Below are positions 1 to 6,844 of a stretch of 11,432 bases of DNA, in pieces. Under the pieces are notes generated by a model. That model saw nothing but the letters and a program-made list of their open reading frames with translations, had not been told where the DNA came from and did not search any database. The DNA lies in the NCBI GenBank assembly GCA_964650975.1, contig CAZYWA010000229.1, forward strand, positions 1-11,432, given 5' to 3'. Made by a program: the position numbers and the translations under genes. Every line of letters begins with the position of its first letter. Positions within the stretch are counted from its first letter, which is position 1. Source of the stretch: CAZYWA01 sp964650975 [NCBI: uncultured bacterium]. Its GTDB lineage: Bacteria > JADJOY01.

Positions 1-451
1 CCACGCTCGCCGCGCAGAGCCACGGGATCCAATCGAGGCTGGCCTCGGGCGAGACGAGCCCGATCTCGAAGTTGTGCCAGCTGAGCGGCCAGAAGACCGG
101 CTCGCCGCCCGCGGCGTGCGTCTGGAAGGAGTCCATGAGGAGGTGCGTGGCGCAGCCCGCGACCAGGGTCACGAAGGCGGCGGGACGTCGCGCTTCCACG
201 AAGAGATGCGACAGCGCATAGCAGGCGAGCAGCAGCCCGGCCGGTAGATGACCGGGTACCCACATCCAGTACCAGTAGGGCTCCGCGAAATGGCCCCACC
301 GGAAGTTGGCCTCGCCGAAGATTCGAACCGGCAAGCGGCCCAGCAGATCGGGCAGGCAATTGCCGATCACCAGCAGCACCACGCCGCGCTTGAGCCCGAC
401 CAGACGGCCCGAGAGGTGACCCGAGAGTCCGTGAGTGATCAGGTCAGGCAT
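1..451 (-). CDS. DUF457/YdjM-type membrane-associated metal-dependent hydrolase (C-terminus outside window)
   Basis: 150 codons are visible; the gene continues past base 1. The N-terminus opens with MPDLITH, and a CLPD segment follows (residues 32-35). A PGHLP segment lies at 67-71 and a THLLMD segment at 102-107. These match the spaced Asp/His residues of the DUF457 (YdjM-like, inner-membrane 'metal-dependent hydrolase') family. Residues 122-139 (PLSWHNFEIGLVSPEASL) match the conserved block after the last His/Asp pair. Hydrophobic stretches near 20-35, 65-84 and 92-106 suggest several membrane segments. The ATG at 451-449 is chosen because MPD is the usual start of this family and it overlaps the stop of the upstream gene by 8 bases (ATGCCTGA), which implies translational coupling. 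The substrate is unknown family-wide; members are often SOS- or stress-linked in enterobacteria. The family call is fairly firm and the activity is not. Confidence 0.85.
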   Translation of the reverse strand, partial: MPDLITHGLSGHLSGRLVGLKRGVVLLVIGNCLPDLLGRLPVRIFGEANFRWGHFAEPYWYWMWVPGHLPAGLLLACYALSHLFVEARRPAAFVTLVAGCATHLLMDSFQTHAAGGEPVFWPLSWHNFEIGLVSPEASLDWIPWLCAASV

Positions 452-947
452 CGTCGAACCGCTCCACCAGTCCCCGTCCGCGCCGGTCCCACCGGAACAC
501 GATCGCGCCGGCGCCGAGGGCGCCGAACATGCCCACGAGCGACGCCCGGTTCTTCCAGTGACGCGCCGTGTGGACGTGAAACCAGCTCGCTTCGAGCACG
601 CCGGTCGAGCGGAACACCCCGGAAGTGCTGATCGTGTCGCCAGGCTGAACGTCGGCCAGGTTCACGTCGGCGGGCGGGCGCACCCGGCCGAGACCACGCC
701 CGGCCCTGACCATCACGTATCCATCCTCGACACCATGAACGCGCTGCACCGAGAGAATCAGGTCCTTGCCGTCCCAGCGCACCGGATCGGCCAGGCACTG
801 CGCGAAGGTGATCTCGTGGAGCGGACCCGCGAACGCGAACCAGGCCATGATTCCGGCCATGGCCAGAACGGCGAGCGTCGCGCGCACCGGCCGGTTCTCG
901 TCACCGAACGCGACGGTGATCCAGCGAGGCGTGTTCGTCTCGTTCAT
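444..947 (-). CDS. Membrane-anchored protein of unknown function with a beta-rich (OB-like) outer domain
   Basis: I do not recognise a named family. The 167-residue product has a hydrophobic segment at about 22-41, a polar middle region (about 43-130), a second hydrophobic segment at about 136-152 and a charged Arg/Asp tail. The middle region contains beta-strand-like runs (DLILSVQRVHGV, GYVMVRAG, DTISTSGVFR) and the phrase QPGDTISTSGVF. This resembles small OB-fold domains of the CcmE/tRNA-anti type, but that is only an impression. The two hydrophobic segments predict an outward-facing central domain held by two membrane spans. ATG at 947 is preferred over GTG at 962 because a good promoter (973-1000) would start transcription near 966, almost on the GTG. 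Its stop overlaps the start of the DUF457 gene by 8 bases, so the two are almost certainly one operon and may act together at the membrane. Confidence 0.7.
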   Translation of the reverse strand: MNETNTPRWITVAFGDENRPVRATLAVLAMAGIMAWFAFAGPLHEITFAQCLADPVRWDGKDLILSVQRVHGVEDGYVMVRAGRGLGRVRPPADVNLADVQPGDTISTSGVFRSTGVLEASWFHVHTARHWKNRASLVGMFGALGAGAIVFRWDRRGRGLVERFDDA

Positions 948-972
948 CGGTGTCGGGTCCACGGGCGCGCGC

Positions 973-1000
973 GCAGGATAGAGACCGGGACCGGCGCGTC
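973..1000 (-). promoter_or_regulatory. Sigma70-type promoter for the 947-to-1 minus-strand operon
   Basis: On the minus strand, TTGACG (1000-995) is followed by a 16-base spacer and TATCCT (978-973). This gives five of six matches to the -35 consensus and four of six to the -10 consensus. The expected start site near 966 leaves a leader of about 19 bases before the ATG at 947. I see no strong Shine-Dalgarno sequence in that leader. Confidence 0.6.
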
Positions 1001-1038
1001 AAGTCGCGGACCGGTCGTCGACTCATCAGCGGGCCTGC

Positions 1039-1067
1039 TTGGACTCCCCTCCCTTCGACCGTAGACT
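1039..1067 (+). promoter_or_regulatory. Likely promoter of the transaldolase gene
   Basis: TTGGAC (1039-1044), a 17-base spacer and TAGACT (1062-1067) form a plausible sigma70-type promoter: three of six matches at -35, four of six at -10, and ideal spacing. Transcription would begin near 1074, giving a leader of about 30 bases that contains the ribosome binding site AGGGAG (1089-1094). It is back-to-back with the minus-strand promoter at 973-1000. Confidence 0.5.
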
Positions 1068-1103
1068 GACCCCTGGATCCCATTGCGCAGGGAGAAAACA
1101 GCG

Positions 1104-1751
1104 ATGAAGTTTTTCATGGATTCCGCGAACCTGACCGAGATCAAGGAAGGCCTCGCCGCGGGTCTCGTGGACGGCATCACCACCAACCCGAGCCTGGTCG
1201 CCAAGGAAGGTAAGCCGTTTCGCGCGGTGGTCGACGAGATCCTCGCGGTGGTCGACGGACCGGTGAGCCTCGAGGTGGTCTCGGTCGAGGCGGACGCGAT
1301 CGTGAAGGAGGGCCGCGAGCTGGCCGCCATTCACAAGAACGTGGTGGTCAAGGTGCCGCTCATTCCCGAGGGCCTCAAGGCCATCCGCCGGCTCTCGAGC
1401 GAGGGCATCCGGATCAACACCACCCTGATCTTCTCGGCCACGCAGGCGCTGCTCGCGGCCAAGGCCGGTGCCAGCTACGTGAGCCCGTTCATCGGACGCC
1501 TCGACGACATCAGCCATCAAGGCATGGACGTCATCGAGGACATCCGGCAGATCTTCGACAACTACGACTACGAGACCGAGATCCTGGTGGCCTCGGTGCG
1601 CCACCCGTTGCACATCCTCGACGCCGCCAAGATCGGCGCCGACGTCGCCACCATGCCGTGGAAGGTGATGATGCAGCTCGCGCAGCATCCCCTGACCGAC
1701 ATCGGCCTCGAGAAGTTCCTCTCCGACTGGAAGAAGGTCCCCAAGTCCTGA
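1104..1751 (+). CDS. tal: Transaldolase, short (TalC/MipB-type) subfamily
   Basis: Transaldolase transfers a dihydroxyacetone unit between sugar phosphates in the non-oxidative pentose phosphate pathway (cytosol). The 215-residue product has the length of the short subfamily. Visible motifs are Asp6 in [14 protein letters not shown] (26-32), the Schiff-base Lys83 in [15 protein letters not shown] (104-111) and SPFIGRLDD (127-135). Compared with E. coli fructose-6-phosphate aldolase FSA, the key Gln is Glu57 here and the FSA Tyr131 position is Phe129. Asn105 also matches the transaldolase Asn. These choices favour true transaldolase over FSA. The ATG at 1104 is chosen because the conserved N-terminus begins MKFFMDSAN and AGGGAG lies 9 bases upstream; the in-frame ATG at 1083 would only add seven unlikely residues. 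It stands alone with its own promoter, convergent with the next gene across 24 bases. Confidence 0.95.
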   Translation: MKFFMDSANLTEIKEGLAAGLVDGITTNPSLVAKEGKPFRAVVDEILAVVDGPVSLEVVSVEADAIVKEGRELAAIHKNVVVKVPLIPEGLKAIRRLSSEGIRINTTLIFSATQALLAAKAGASYVSPFIGRLDDISHQGMDVIEDIRQIFDNYDYETEILVASVRHPLHILDAAKIGADVATMPWKVMMQLAQHPLTDIGLEKFLSDWKKVPKS

Positions 1752-1775
1752 GGCGGTTCGGACAGCGCGTGGCGT

Positions 1776-2618
1776 TCAGTTCACGGCGAGCGTGGCGGCG
1801 CTCGCCTTCTCGATGAGCCGCTCGATGGCCGGACGATCCTCGGCCTCGGGTTCGCCGCGCAGGTAGGTCGTGAGGTCGTCGACCGCTGCCGACATCGACC
1901 CCAGTCGGTAATAGAGAAGCCCCCGATCGCGCTTGAGCTCGAGGTTGAGCGGCCGGGTCAGCACCAGCCACTCCATGGTCTCGAGGGTCTTCATCGCGTC
2001 GCCGCGGCCCGCGTAGATCCCGCGCAGGTTGCCGAGCATGCGTGCCAGGATGTCGCGGGCGCTCGACGGGACCAGGTACGCAGGGCGCACCGGAACGTCG
2101 CGGCCCGCGATGCGGGACAGCAACGCGCGTAGATCCGCTTCGCCGACGTCGCGCCCCCCGGCGTAGGCGTCGACCACGACGTGCTCGGCGGGACCCACGC
2201 GGACCCGCAGCAAGAAATGCCCCGGAAAGCCGATGCCGTCCGCTTCGAGCCCAAGCGAGCGGGCCACCGTGAGGTAGATCACGGAGAGCGAGATCGGAAT
2301 CCCCAGCCGGCGTTCGAGCACGTCGTTCAGGAAGCTGTTGCGCGGATCGTAGTAGTCGGCGTCGTTGCCCGTGAGCCCGAGCTCGCCGTAGAGCACGCGC
2401 TCGAGCGCGGCGCGCAGCGCGACGGGCGAGCGGGTGAGCCCCACCCGTGCCTGGGCCCGCGCGGCCAGCGATTCGAGCTGGGCGACCACGGCGTCCACCG
2501 GCAGCTCGGGATAGGCGATGAGCGCGATCGAGGCCGCCGCCTCGGCCAGCGGGATGTCGTCGTCGGGCCGATCGACCAAGGCCGCGAAGCGCCGGCGTGG
2601 CGACTCCCAGGAGTCCAT
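1776..2618 (-). CDS. SirB1-like protein: transglutaminase-fold domain plus TPR
   Basis: A 280-residue protein of the SirB1/Transglut_core2 family, whose biochemical role is unknown. The core is about residues 28-180. It contains DYYDPRNSFLNDVLERRLGIP (88-108, the family signature), ISLSVIYLTVARSLGLE (109-125), PGHFLLRV (132-139) and VVDAY (148-152). His134 and Asp150 occupy the His and Asp positions of the transglutaminase triad. The position expected for the nucleophilic Cys is Ser (within ISLS), as is usual in this branch, so enzymatic activity is doubtful. Residues about 190-255 look like two helical TPR-type units (NLRGIYAGRGD; DRGLLYYRLGSM). The ATG at 2618 is preferred over 2675 because the extra 19 residues are low-complexity and family members start near here. 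In many proteobacteria sirB1 neighbours prfA/prmC; here it does not. Confidence 0.9.
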   Translation of the reverse strand: MDSWESPRRRFAALVDRPDDDIPLAEAAASIALIAYPELPVDAVVAQLESLAARAQARVGLTRSPVALRAALERVLYGELGLTGNDADYYDPRNSFLNDVLERRLGIPISLSVIYLTVARSLGLEADGIGFPGHFLLRVRVGPAEHVVVDAYAGGRDVGEADLRALLSRIAGRDVPVRPAYLVPSSARDILARMLGNLRGIYAGRGDAMKTLETMEWLVLTRPLNLELKRDRGLLYYRLGSMSAAVDDLTTYLRGEPEAEDRPAIERLIEKASAATLAVN

Positions 2619-2625
2619 GCCCCCG

Positions 2626-2631
2626 ATTGTA
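2626..2631 (-). promoter_or_regulatory. Possible -10 element of the SirB1-like gene
   Basis: TACAAT on the minus strand (2631-2626) is a five-of-six match to the -10 consensus and one of the few AT-rich hexamers in this spacer. It ends only 7 bases before the ATG at 2618. If it is used, the transcript would be leaderless or nearly so. I see no convincing -35 hexamer 16-18 bases upstream, so this is weak. Confidence 0.3.
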
Positions 2632-2736
2632 GATCCATCCGGCGGATTTCGCTCACTCCCCCGCGACGGCACCACGCGCTAGCTTGGCCGCCCGATCATC
2701 GCCGGTCGCGACCACGCGCGAACCGAGGAGACGCGA

Positions 2737-3753
2737 ATGAAGATCGACGCAGGAGTCGAGACCAACGCACTGGCCGCCATCCCCGATGTCGCGCGCATCG
2801 CCGAGGACATGGGCTTCGACGGCCTGTGGACCTCCGAGGCCGGGCACAATCCGTACCTGCCGCTCGCCGTCGCCGCGGTGCATTCGAAGCGCGTCGAGCT
2901 GGGCACCGCGATCGCCGTGGCGTTCCCACGTTCGCCGATGGTGACGGCCCAGATCGCCTGGGACCTCCAGGCCGCGAGTCAGGGGCGGTTCATCCTGGGG
3001 CTCGGCACCCAGGTCAAAGGGCACAACGAGAAGCGATTTTCGGTGAAGTGGGAGTCGCCGGGTCCAAAGCTCAAGGAGCAGATCCAGGCGCTGCGCGCGA
3101 TCTGGGACACGTTCCAGAACGGGACTCCGCTCGACTACCGCGGCCAGTTCTACCAGTTCTCGCTCATGACGCCGTTCTTCAGCGGCGGCTCGATCGAGCA
3201 CCCGCGAATCCCGATCTACATCGCCGGTGTCAACGAGTACATGTGCCGGCTCGCCGGCGAGCTGTGCGACGGATTCCACGTTCATCCGTTCCACACCACC
3301 CGCTACGTGAACGAGTTCGTGAAGCCGCTGGTCGCGGAGGGTGCGGCCCGGTCGGGGCGCGATCCCCGCGACGTGGCGCTCACCAGCAGCGTGTTCGTGA
3401 TCGCCGGCGCCACCGCGGACGAGCGCGAGAACATGCGCGCGCTGGTGCGGAGTCAGCTGTCGTTCTACGCCTCGACCCGCACCTACGCGAAGATCCTCGA
3501 GATCCACGGCTGGGGCGAGATCGGCAACCGGCTGAGCGAGCTTTCCCGGACCGGCGGATGGGCCGACATGCCCGCGCTCATCTCCGACGAGATGCTCTCC
3601 CACTGCGCCGTGGAAGGGACCTGGGACGAGATCCCCGAGCTGATCCGCAGCAAGTACACTGGCGTGCTCGATCGGGTCACGCTCTACTGGCCGTTCGTGC
3701 CGGGCCGCGACGACGATCGCTGGCGCCGCTTGATCGACGTCATCCACCGCTGA
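2737..3753 (+). CDS. LLM-class (luciferase-like) F420-dependent-type oxidoreductase, TIGR03617-like
   Basis: A 338-residue luciferase-like monooxygenase-fold protein, close to the family's usual length. Family hallmarks are the N-terminal strand MKIDAGVE, IAEDMGFDGLWTSEAGHNPY (about 20-39), GTAIAVAFPRSP (56-67), the pair QAASQGRFILGLG (79-91) and LKEQIQALRAIWDTF, PIYIAGVN (about 160-167) and LAGELCDGFHVHPFHTT. The wording of these blocks matches the subgroup annotated TIGR03617 (MSMEG_2256-like), expected to use coenzyme F420 rather than FMN. Cofactor use is known only by subgroup, and the substrate is unknown. GAGGAG (2725-2730) lies 6 bases before the ATG, so the start is secure. No F420 biosynthesis gene is in view. 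The last 70 bases overlap the 3' end of the YfhO-like gene on the other strand. Confidence 0.92.
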   Translation: MKIDAGVETNALAAIPDVARIAEDMGFDGLWTSEAGHNPYLPLAVAAVHSKRVELGTAIAVAFPRSPMVTAQIAWDLQAASQGRFILGLGTQVKGHNEKRFSVKWESPGPKLKEQIQALRAIWDTFQNGTPLDYRGQFYQFSLMTPFFSGGSIEHPRIPIYIAGVNEYMCRLAGELCDGFHVHPFHTTRYVNEFVKPLVAEGAARSGRDPRDVALTSSVFVIAGATADERENMRALVRSQLSFYASTRTYAKILEIHGWGEIGNRLSELSRTGGWADMPALISDEMLSHCAVEGTWDEIPELIRSKYTGVLDRVTLYWPFVPGRDDDRWRRLIDVIHR

Positions 3754-6284
3754 GCGGGTCGAGCCAAGCCCGGACCGCCGAAGCCCGGCAGCGTTCCGAG
3801 GATCAGCACGACCGTCCAGGTCGCGAGCGAGAGCACGATCCCCACCCAGGGGGCGGACGGCCGGTAGCGGAACTCCACGCGGTGCGTGCCGCGCGGAATC
3901 ACCACGCCGCGCAACGCCACGTCGACGCGGAGGGTGGGCACGTCGCGATCGTCGACGCGAGCGGACCATCCGGGGAAATCGTTGTCGGCGAGCCGCAGCA
4001 GCGCACCGGTCGCGGCGACCACCTGGAGCTCGACCCGTTCGTCGGTGGCCGTGAGCCAATCGATCTTCTCCGCCTGGCCGGCGTCCGACGGCGCCGGCTC
4101 GATGCCCGCTGGGCACTCGCCGATCACCCACGCGCGGCGAGCCGGTTGCGCGGCGGGCGATCGCAGCATCGCCAGCGCGGTCGCTCGAGACGGCGCGGAC
4201 GAGCACGCGTGCACGAGAGTCGCGCGCGGCAGGGCTCGTTCGTTCCGCCAGGTCCACTCCGCATCGCCGGTGGCCACGCGTGTCCATCCGGGGCCGTCGG
4301 GCCGCACTCCCACGCCCGTGAGGAGATGGCGAGCCGCGAGCAGATCGAGGATCGGGCGAGGGCCGACGGCGGCGTAGTTGAAGTCGTAGGCCTTCCCGCC
4401 GAGCGCCAGCCGCAACCAGTCGCGGGGCGTCGTGGGAACGCCGGCCTGGGCGGAAGCTCTTCCGTCGAGCAGTACTCGATGCATGTCGAGCTGACCCACG
4501 GCGCTCAGGATCGCGTGCTCTCCCTGGAGGGGCGGTGGAAACGGGAATGCGCTTCCCGGGACCATCGACGCGATCCGGAACTCGGGATCCGCGGGTCCGA
4601 GCGCCTCCTCGACGGCCGGAGGCATCGCCAGCGAATCGGCCGAGAAGGTGAAGACGAAGCGCCGGCTCAACCCGACCAGATCGAGCAGTGTGAGCCCGAC
4701 CAGGATCGGCGTTCCCATGGCCGAGGCGCCAGCCGCTCGCGCGGTGCTCAGCAGCAACGTGGCGACGAGCGCCACGGCGATCGATTGGAGAAGCGCTCCG
4801 CGAGCCCGGGCCGCTGCCTGAGCGAGAGCGTGCGGCTCGGCGTGGCGCAGCGGATGGCCTGCGGGCAGGGCGCTTTCCTCGACGGTGCTCGACACCAGCC
4901 GCGAGAACCTCGGGTCGCCGCCCGTTGCTGGAGCGAACCACAGCCATGCCACCACGGCCACGGCGATCACCACGCCGAATCCGGAGAGACTGGCGGCGCC
5001 GGCGAGAACGCTTCGAATCGGCGTGACGGACCGCGGCCGGACGCGCGAGGAAAGCCGTTGCAACACGCCCTCGGCTCCCCAGGCGGCGAGCCACGCCCCG
5101 GCGAACGCCGCGAGGTGCAGCCAGCGAGCCGGATGCCTGGCTCGGCCGAAGAGTGGGAGCCAGCGCTCGAAAAATCCGTAGAGGTGCGTCGCGGGGCCCA
5201 GGGCGAGCACCAGGGCCAGGATCGCCAGGGCGCGGAGCGCCCAGGTCTCGCGCCGCGCTCGAGGAAGGGCGGGCGAAAGCGCGAGCGCCAGCGGCACGAT
5301 GCCCAGAAAGAGCGTGACGGATTCGCGCGTGGGGAAGCCCCAGTACGGCGTCCCGACCCCGTCGCCGAAGAACGTGGGCGCCAGGATCGCGAGCAACTGT
5401 GCAGGCAGGAGCCGGGCGCCGAACATCCCGAACTCGCCCGGCAACGACGCGCCTCGGTTGGACGCACCGACGAGCTCGGCGTAGGGAACGGCGACGACGC
5501 ACGCGAGGCCGAGACCGAGCGCCACTGCCAATCCCAGCCGTGCGAAGTCCGCGCGCCGGCTCGGCGGCGAGGACTGGCGGAGAGCGGTTCGCTCCGCGGG
5601 GCTACTGCCGCTCAACGCCACGAACACCGCGAGACCGGCGAGCGTGCTGTACTGGAACTGCTCGTGTCCCGCGAGCACTCCGGCGCCGACCGCGATCGCC
5701 GCGCAGGCCATGTCGCGCGGGGCCGGGCCGCGGGCGTCGTCGCCGAGGAGCAAGCACTGGCGGAAGATCCAGGGCGTCCACGAGCACGTCGCGAGATGGG
5801 GCAGTCCGCCCATCGGCAGGTGTCCGAGCATCCAGCCGCCCACGGCGTACGCGAGGCCACCCACCATGCCCGCGCCTGCGCTCAGGCCGCGATCGCGCAG
5901 CAGCAGCAGCATTCCCGCTCCCGCCCAGACGAGATGGATCTCCCAGGTGAGGTTGATCGCACGTCCCGGCGCGAAAACCGCGTGCAGCAGAGCCGCGGGC
6001 AGGTACCAGAACTGCACGACCGGCTCGGCCACCAGCGGTAGTCCGCCCGCCAGGCCGGCACACCACACCGGCCACGCTCCATGGCCGAGCCGCGCGTGGA
6101 TCCATGCCTGCCAGAAGAACGTCTCCTGCAACGAATCGAAGCCGTAAAGCGGATCCGAACCGAGGACGCCGGGCATCAGCACGGCGAGCGTCGCCGCCGC
6201 GATCAGCGCGACGCCCGGCCAGATGGAATAGGAGCCGGTCGCGTGGGCGGTGTGGTCGAGCACCTCGGAACGATCCGGTCGCAT
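3684..6284 (-). CDS. YfhO-family multi-pass membrane protein
   Basis: A large (about 866 residues) integral membrane protein. After a short polar N-terminus comes a first hydrophobic span (about 22-41). The luminal/periplasmic loop carries GFDSLQETFFWQAW (48-61), like the first loop of GT-C-fold glycosyltransferases and YfhO. Many further hydrophobic segments follow, including WEIHLVWAGAGMLLLL and MVGGLAYAVGGWML. A long soluble region near the C-terminus ends with the YfhO signature: NDFPGWSARVDD, RGVVIPRGTHRVEFRYRP and a last membrane span VGIVLSLATWTVVLIL. In Gram-positive bacteria YfhO glycosylates lipoteichoic acid; members elsewhere are mostly uncharacterised, so a sugar transfer role is inference. 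The ATG at 6284 is preferred. In-frame ATGs at 6323 and 6350 would run into the moaC leader and start region. The final 22 residues are basic, lie antisense to the oxidoreductase gene and are probably an unconserved tail. Confidence 0.85.
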   Translation of the reverse strand: MRPDRSEVLDHTAHATGSYSIWPGVALIAAATLAVLMPGVLGSDPLYGFDSLQETFFWQAWIHARLGHGAWPVWCAGLAGGLPLVAEPVVQFWYLPAALLHAVFAPGRAINLTWEIHLVWAGAGMLLLLRDRGLSAGAGMVGGLAYAVGGWMLGHLPMGGLPHLATCSWTPWIFRQCLLLGDDARGPAPRDMACAAIAVGAGVLAGHEQFQYSTLAGLAVFVALSGSSPAERTALRQSSPPSRRADFARLGLAVALGLGLACVVAVPYAELVGASNRGASLPGEFGMFGARLLPAQLLAILAPTFFGDGVGTPYWGFPTRESVTLFLGIVPLALALSPALPRARRETWALRALAILALVLALGPATHLYGFFERWLPLFGRARHPARWLHLAAFAGAWLAAWGAEGVLQRLSSRVRPRSVTPIRSVLAGAASLSGFGVVIAVAVVAWLWFAPATGGDPRFSRLVSSTVEESALPAGHPLRHAEPHALAQAAARARGALLQSIAVALVATLLLSTARAAGASAMGTPILVGLTLLDLVGLSRRFVFTFSADSLAMPPAVEEALGPADPEFRIASMVPGSAFPFPPPLQGEHAILSAVGQLDMHRVLLDGRASAQAGVPTTPRDWLRLALGGKAYDFNYAAVGPRPILDLLAARHLLTGVGVRPDGPGWTRVATGDAEWTWRNERALPRATLVHACSSAPSRATALAMLRSPAAQPARRAWVIGECPAGIEPAPSDAGQAEKIDWLTATDERVELQVVAATGALLRLADNDFPGWSARVDDRDVPTLRVDVALRGVVIPRGTHRVEFRYRPSAPWVGIVLSLATWTVVLILGTLPGFGGPGLARPAQRWMTSIKRRQRSSSRPGTNGQ

Positions 6285-6296
6285 GGCGGGGCGGAT

Positions 6297-6326
6297 GCTA
6301 TCGTCGGTGCGCTTGCACCGCATAGC
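6297..6326. promoter_or_regulatory. Hairpin/dyad in the yfhO-like/moaC divergent spacer
   Basis: A perfect six-base stem CGGTGC (6305-6310) / GCACCG (6315-6320) closes a GCTT loop. It is flanked by GCTAT (6297-6301) and ATAGC (6322-6326), which can pair around a small internal bulge, giving 11 pairs in 30 bases. It ends two bases before the moaC ribosome binding site (AAAGAGGA, 6328-6335). It could be an operator for the divergent pair or a leader hairpin affecting moaC translation. It is far too short to be the known molybdenum-cofactor riboswitch. Confidence 0.4.
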
Positions 6327-6343
6327 GAAAGAGGAACGGTACG

Positions 6344-6844
6344 ATGCCACGGTTCAGCCACTTCGACTCCAAGGGCCGCTCTCGGATGGTGGACGTGACG
6401 CGCAAGAAGCCGACGCGGCGCGAGGCCACCGCTCGCGGTGCGGTGTGGATGCGCGACGCTACGCTCGCACGCATCGAGCGCGGTGAGATCGAGAAGGGCG
6501 AAGTGCTGGCGGTCGCGCGAGTCGCCGCGATTCAGGCCGCGAAGCGCACCTCGGACTGGATCCCCATGTGCCATCCGCTGGCGGTGAGCGGGGTCGACGT
6601 CGTTTTCGAGGCCGGGCGGGATCCGGCCCGGATCGACATCGCCGTCACCGTGCGCTGTCAGGGGCCGACCGGTGTCGAGATGGAGGCGCTCACCGCGGCC
6701 ACCGCGGCGGCGCTCACGATCTACGACATGTGCAAGGCCGTGGACCGTGGCATGCGCCTCGGTCCGTTCGTGCTGAGCCGCAAGTCAGGTGGACGCAGCG
6801 GGCTCTGGGAAATGAAAGCGGCCGAAGGTCATCGCCTCGTCTGA
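6344..6844 (+). CDS. moaC: Cyclic pyranopterin monophosphate synthase MoaC
   Basis: MoaC converts the 3',8-cyclo-GTP made by MoaA into cyclic pyranopterin monophosphate, the first stable intermediate of molybdenum cofactor synthesis. The 166-residue product is of normal length. It contains MVDVTRKKPTRREATARG (15-32), IPMCHPL (73-79) and the hallmark GVEMEALTAATAAALTIYDM (110-129). It ends with RKSGGRSGLW (147-156). The residues known to matter in E. coli MoaC are all present at the same numbers: Lys51, His77, Glu112, Glu114, Asp128 and Lys131. The start is supported by AAAGAGGA ending 8 bases upstream and the typical FSHFD N-terminus. No other moa or moe gene is in the window, so the pathway is scattered. 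Its last 60 bases overlap the 3' end of the methyltransferase-like gene. Confidence 0.97.
   Translation: MPRFSHFDSKGRSRMVDVTRKKPTRREATARGAVWMRDATLARIERGEIEKGEVLAVARVAAIQAAKRTSDWIPMCHPLAVSGVDVVFEAGRDPARIDIAVTVRCQGPTGVEMEALTAATAAALTIYDMCKAVDRGMRLGPFVLSRKSGGRSGLWEMKAAEGHRLV

Noticed and set aside
1104-1751. Fructose-6-phosphate aldolase (FSA) instead of transaldolase
   Set aside because: The FSA-defining Gln and Tyr positions are Glu57 and Phe129 here, the transaldolase state.
1752-1775. Terminator between the transaldolase and SirB1-like genes
   Set aside because: The 24-base gap contains no stem of useful length and no T-run.
2653-5502. A 949-codon minus-strand open frame overlapping the oxidoreductase and YfhO-like genes
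   Set aside because: It lies out of frame with both well-supported genes and has an Arg-rich composition without motifs.
2181-6041. A 1286-codon open frame on the plus strand covering most of the YfhO-like gene
   Set aside because: Its product is an Arg/Gly/Ala/His-rich string with no recognisable fold. It is antisense to a clear membrane protein and runs through the real oxidoreductase gene in another frame. Long shadow frames are expected at this GC content.
6285-6343. Molybdenum-cofactor riboswitch before moaC
   Set aside because: Only 59 bases separate the divergent starts. The known Moco motif is well over 100 bases with several stems, and only one simple hairpin is present.
6313-6345. 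TTGCAC ... TACGAT as a moaC promoter
   Set aside because: The spacer is 21 bases and the -10 would overlap the moaC start codon.
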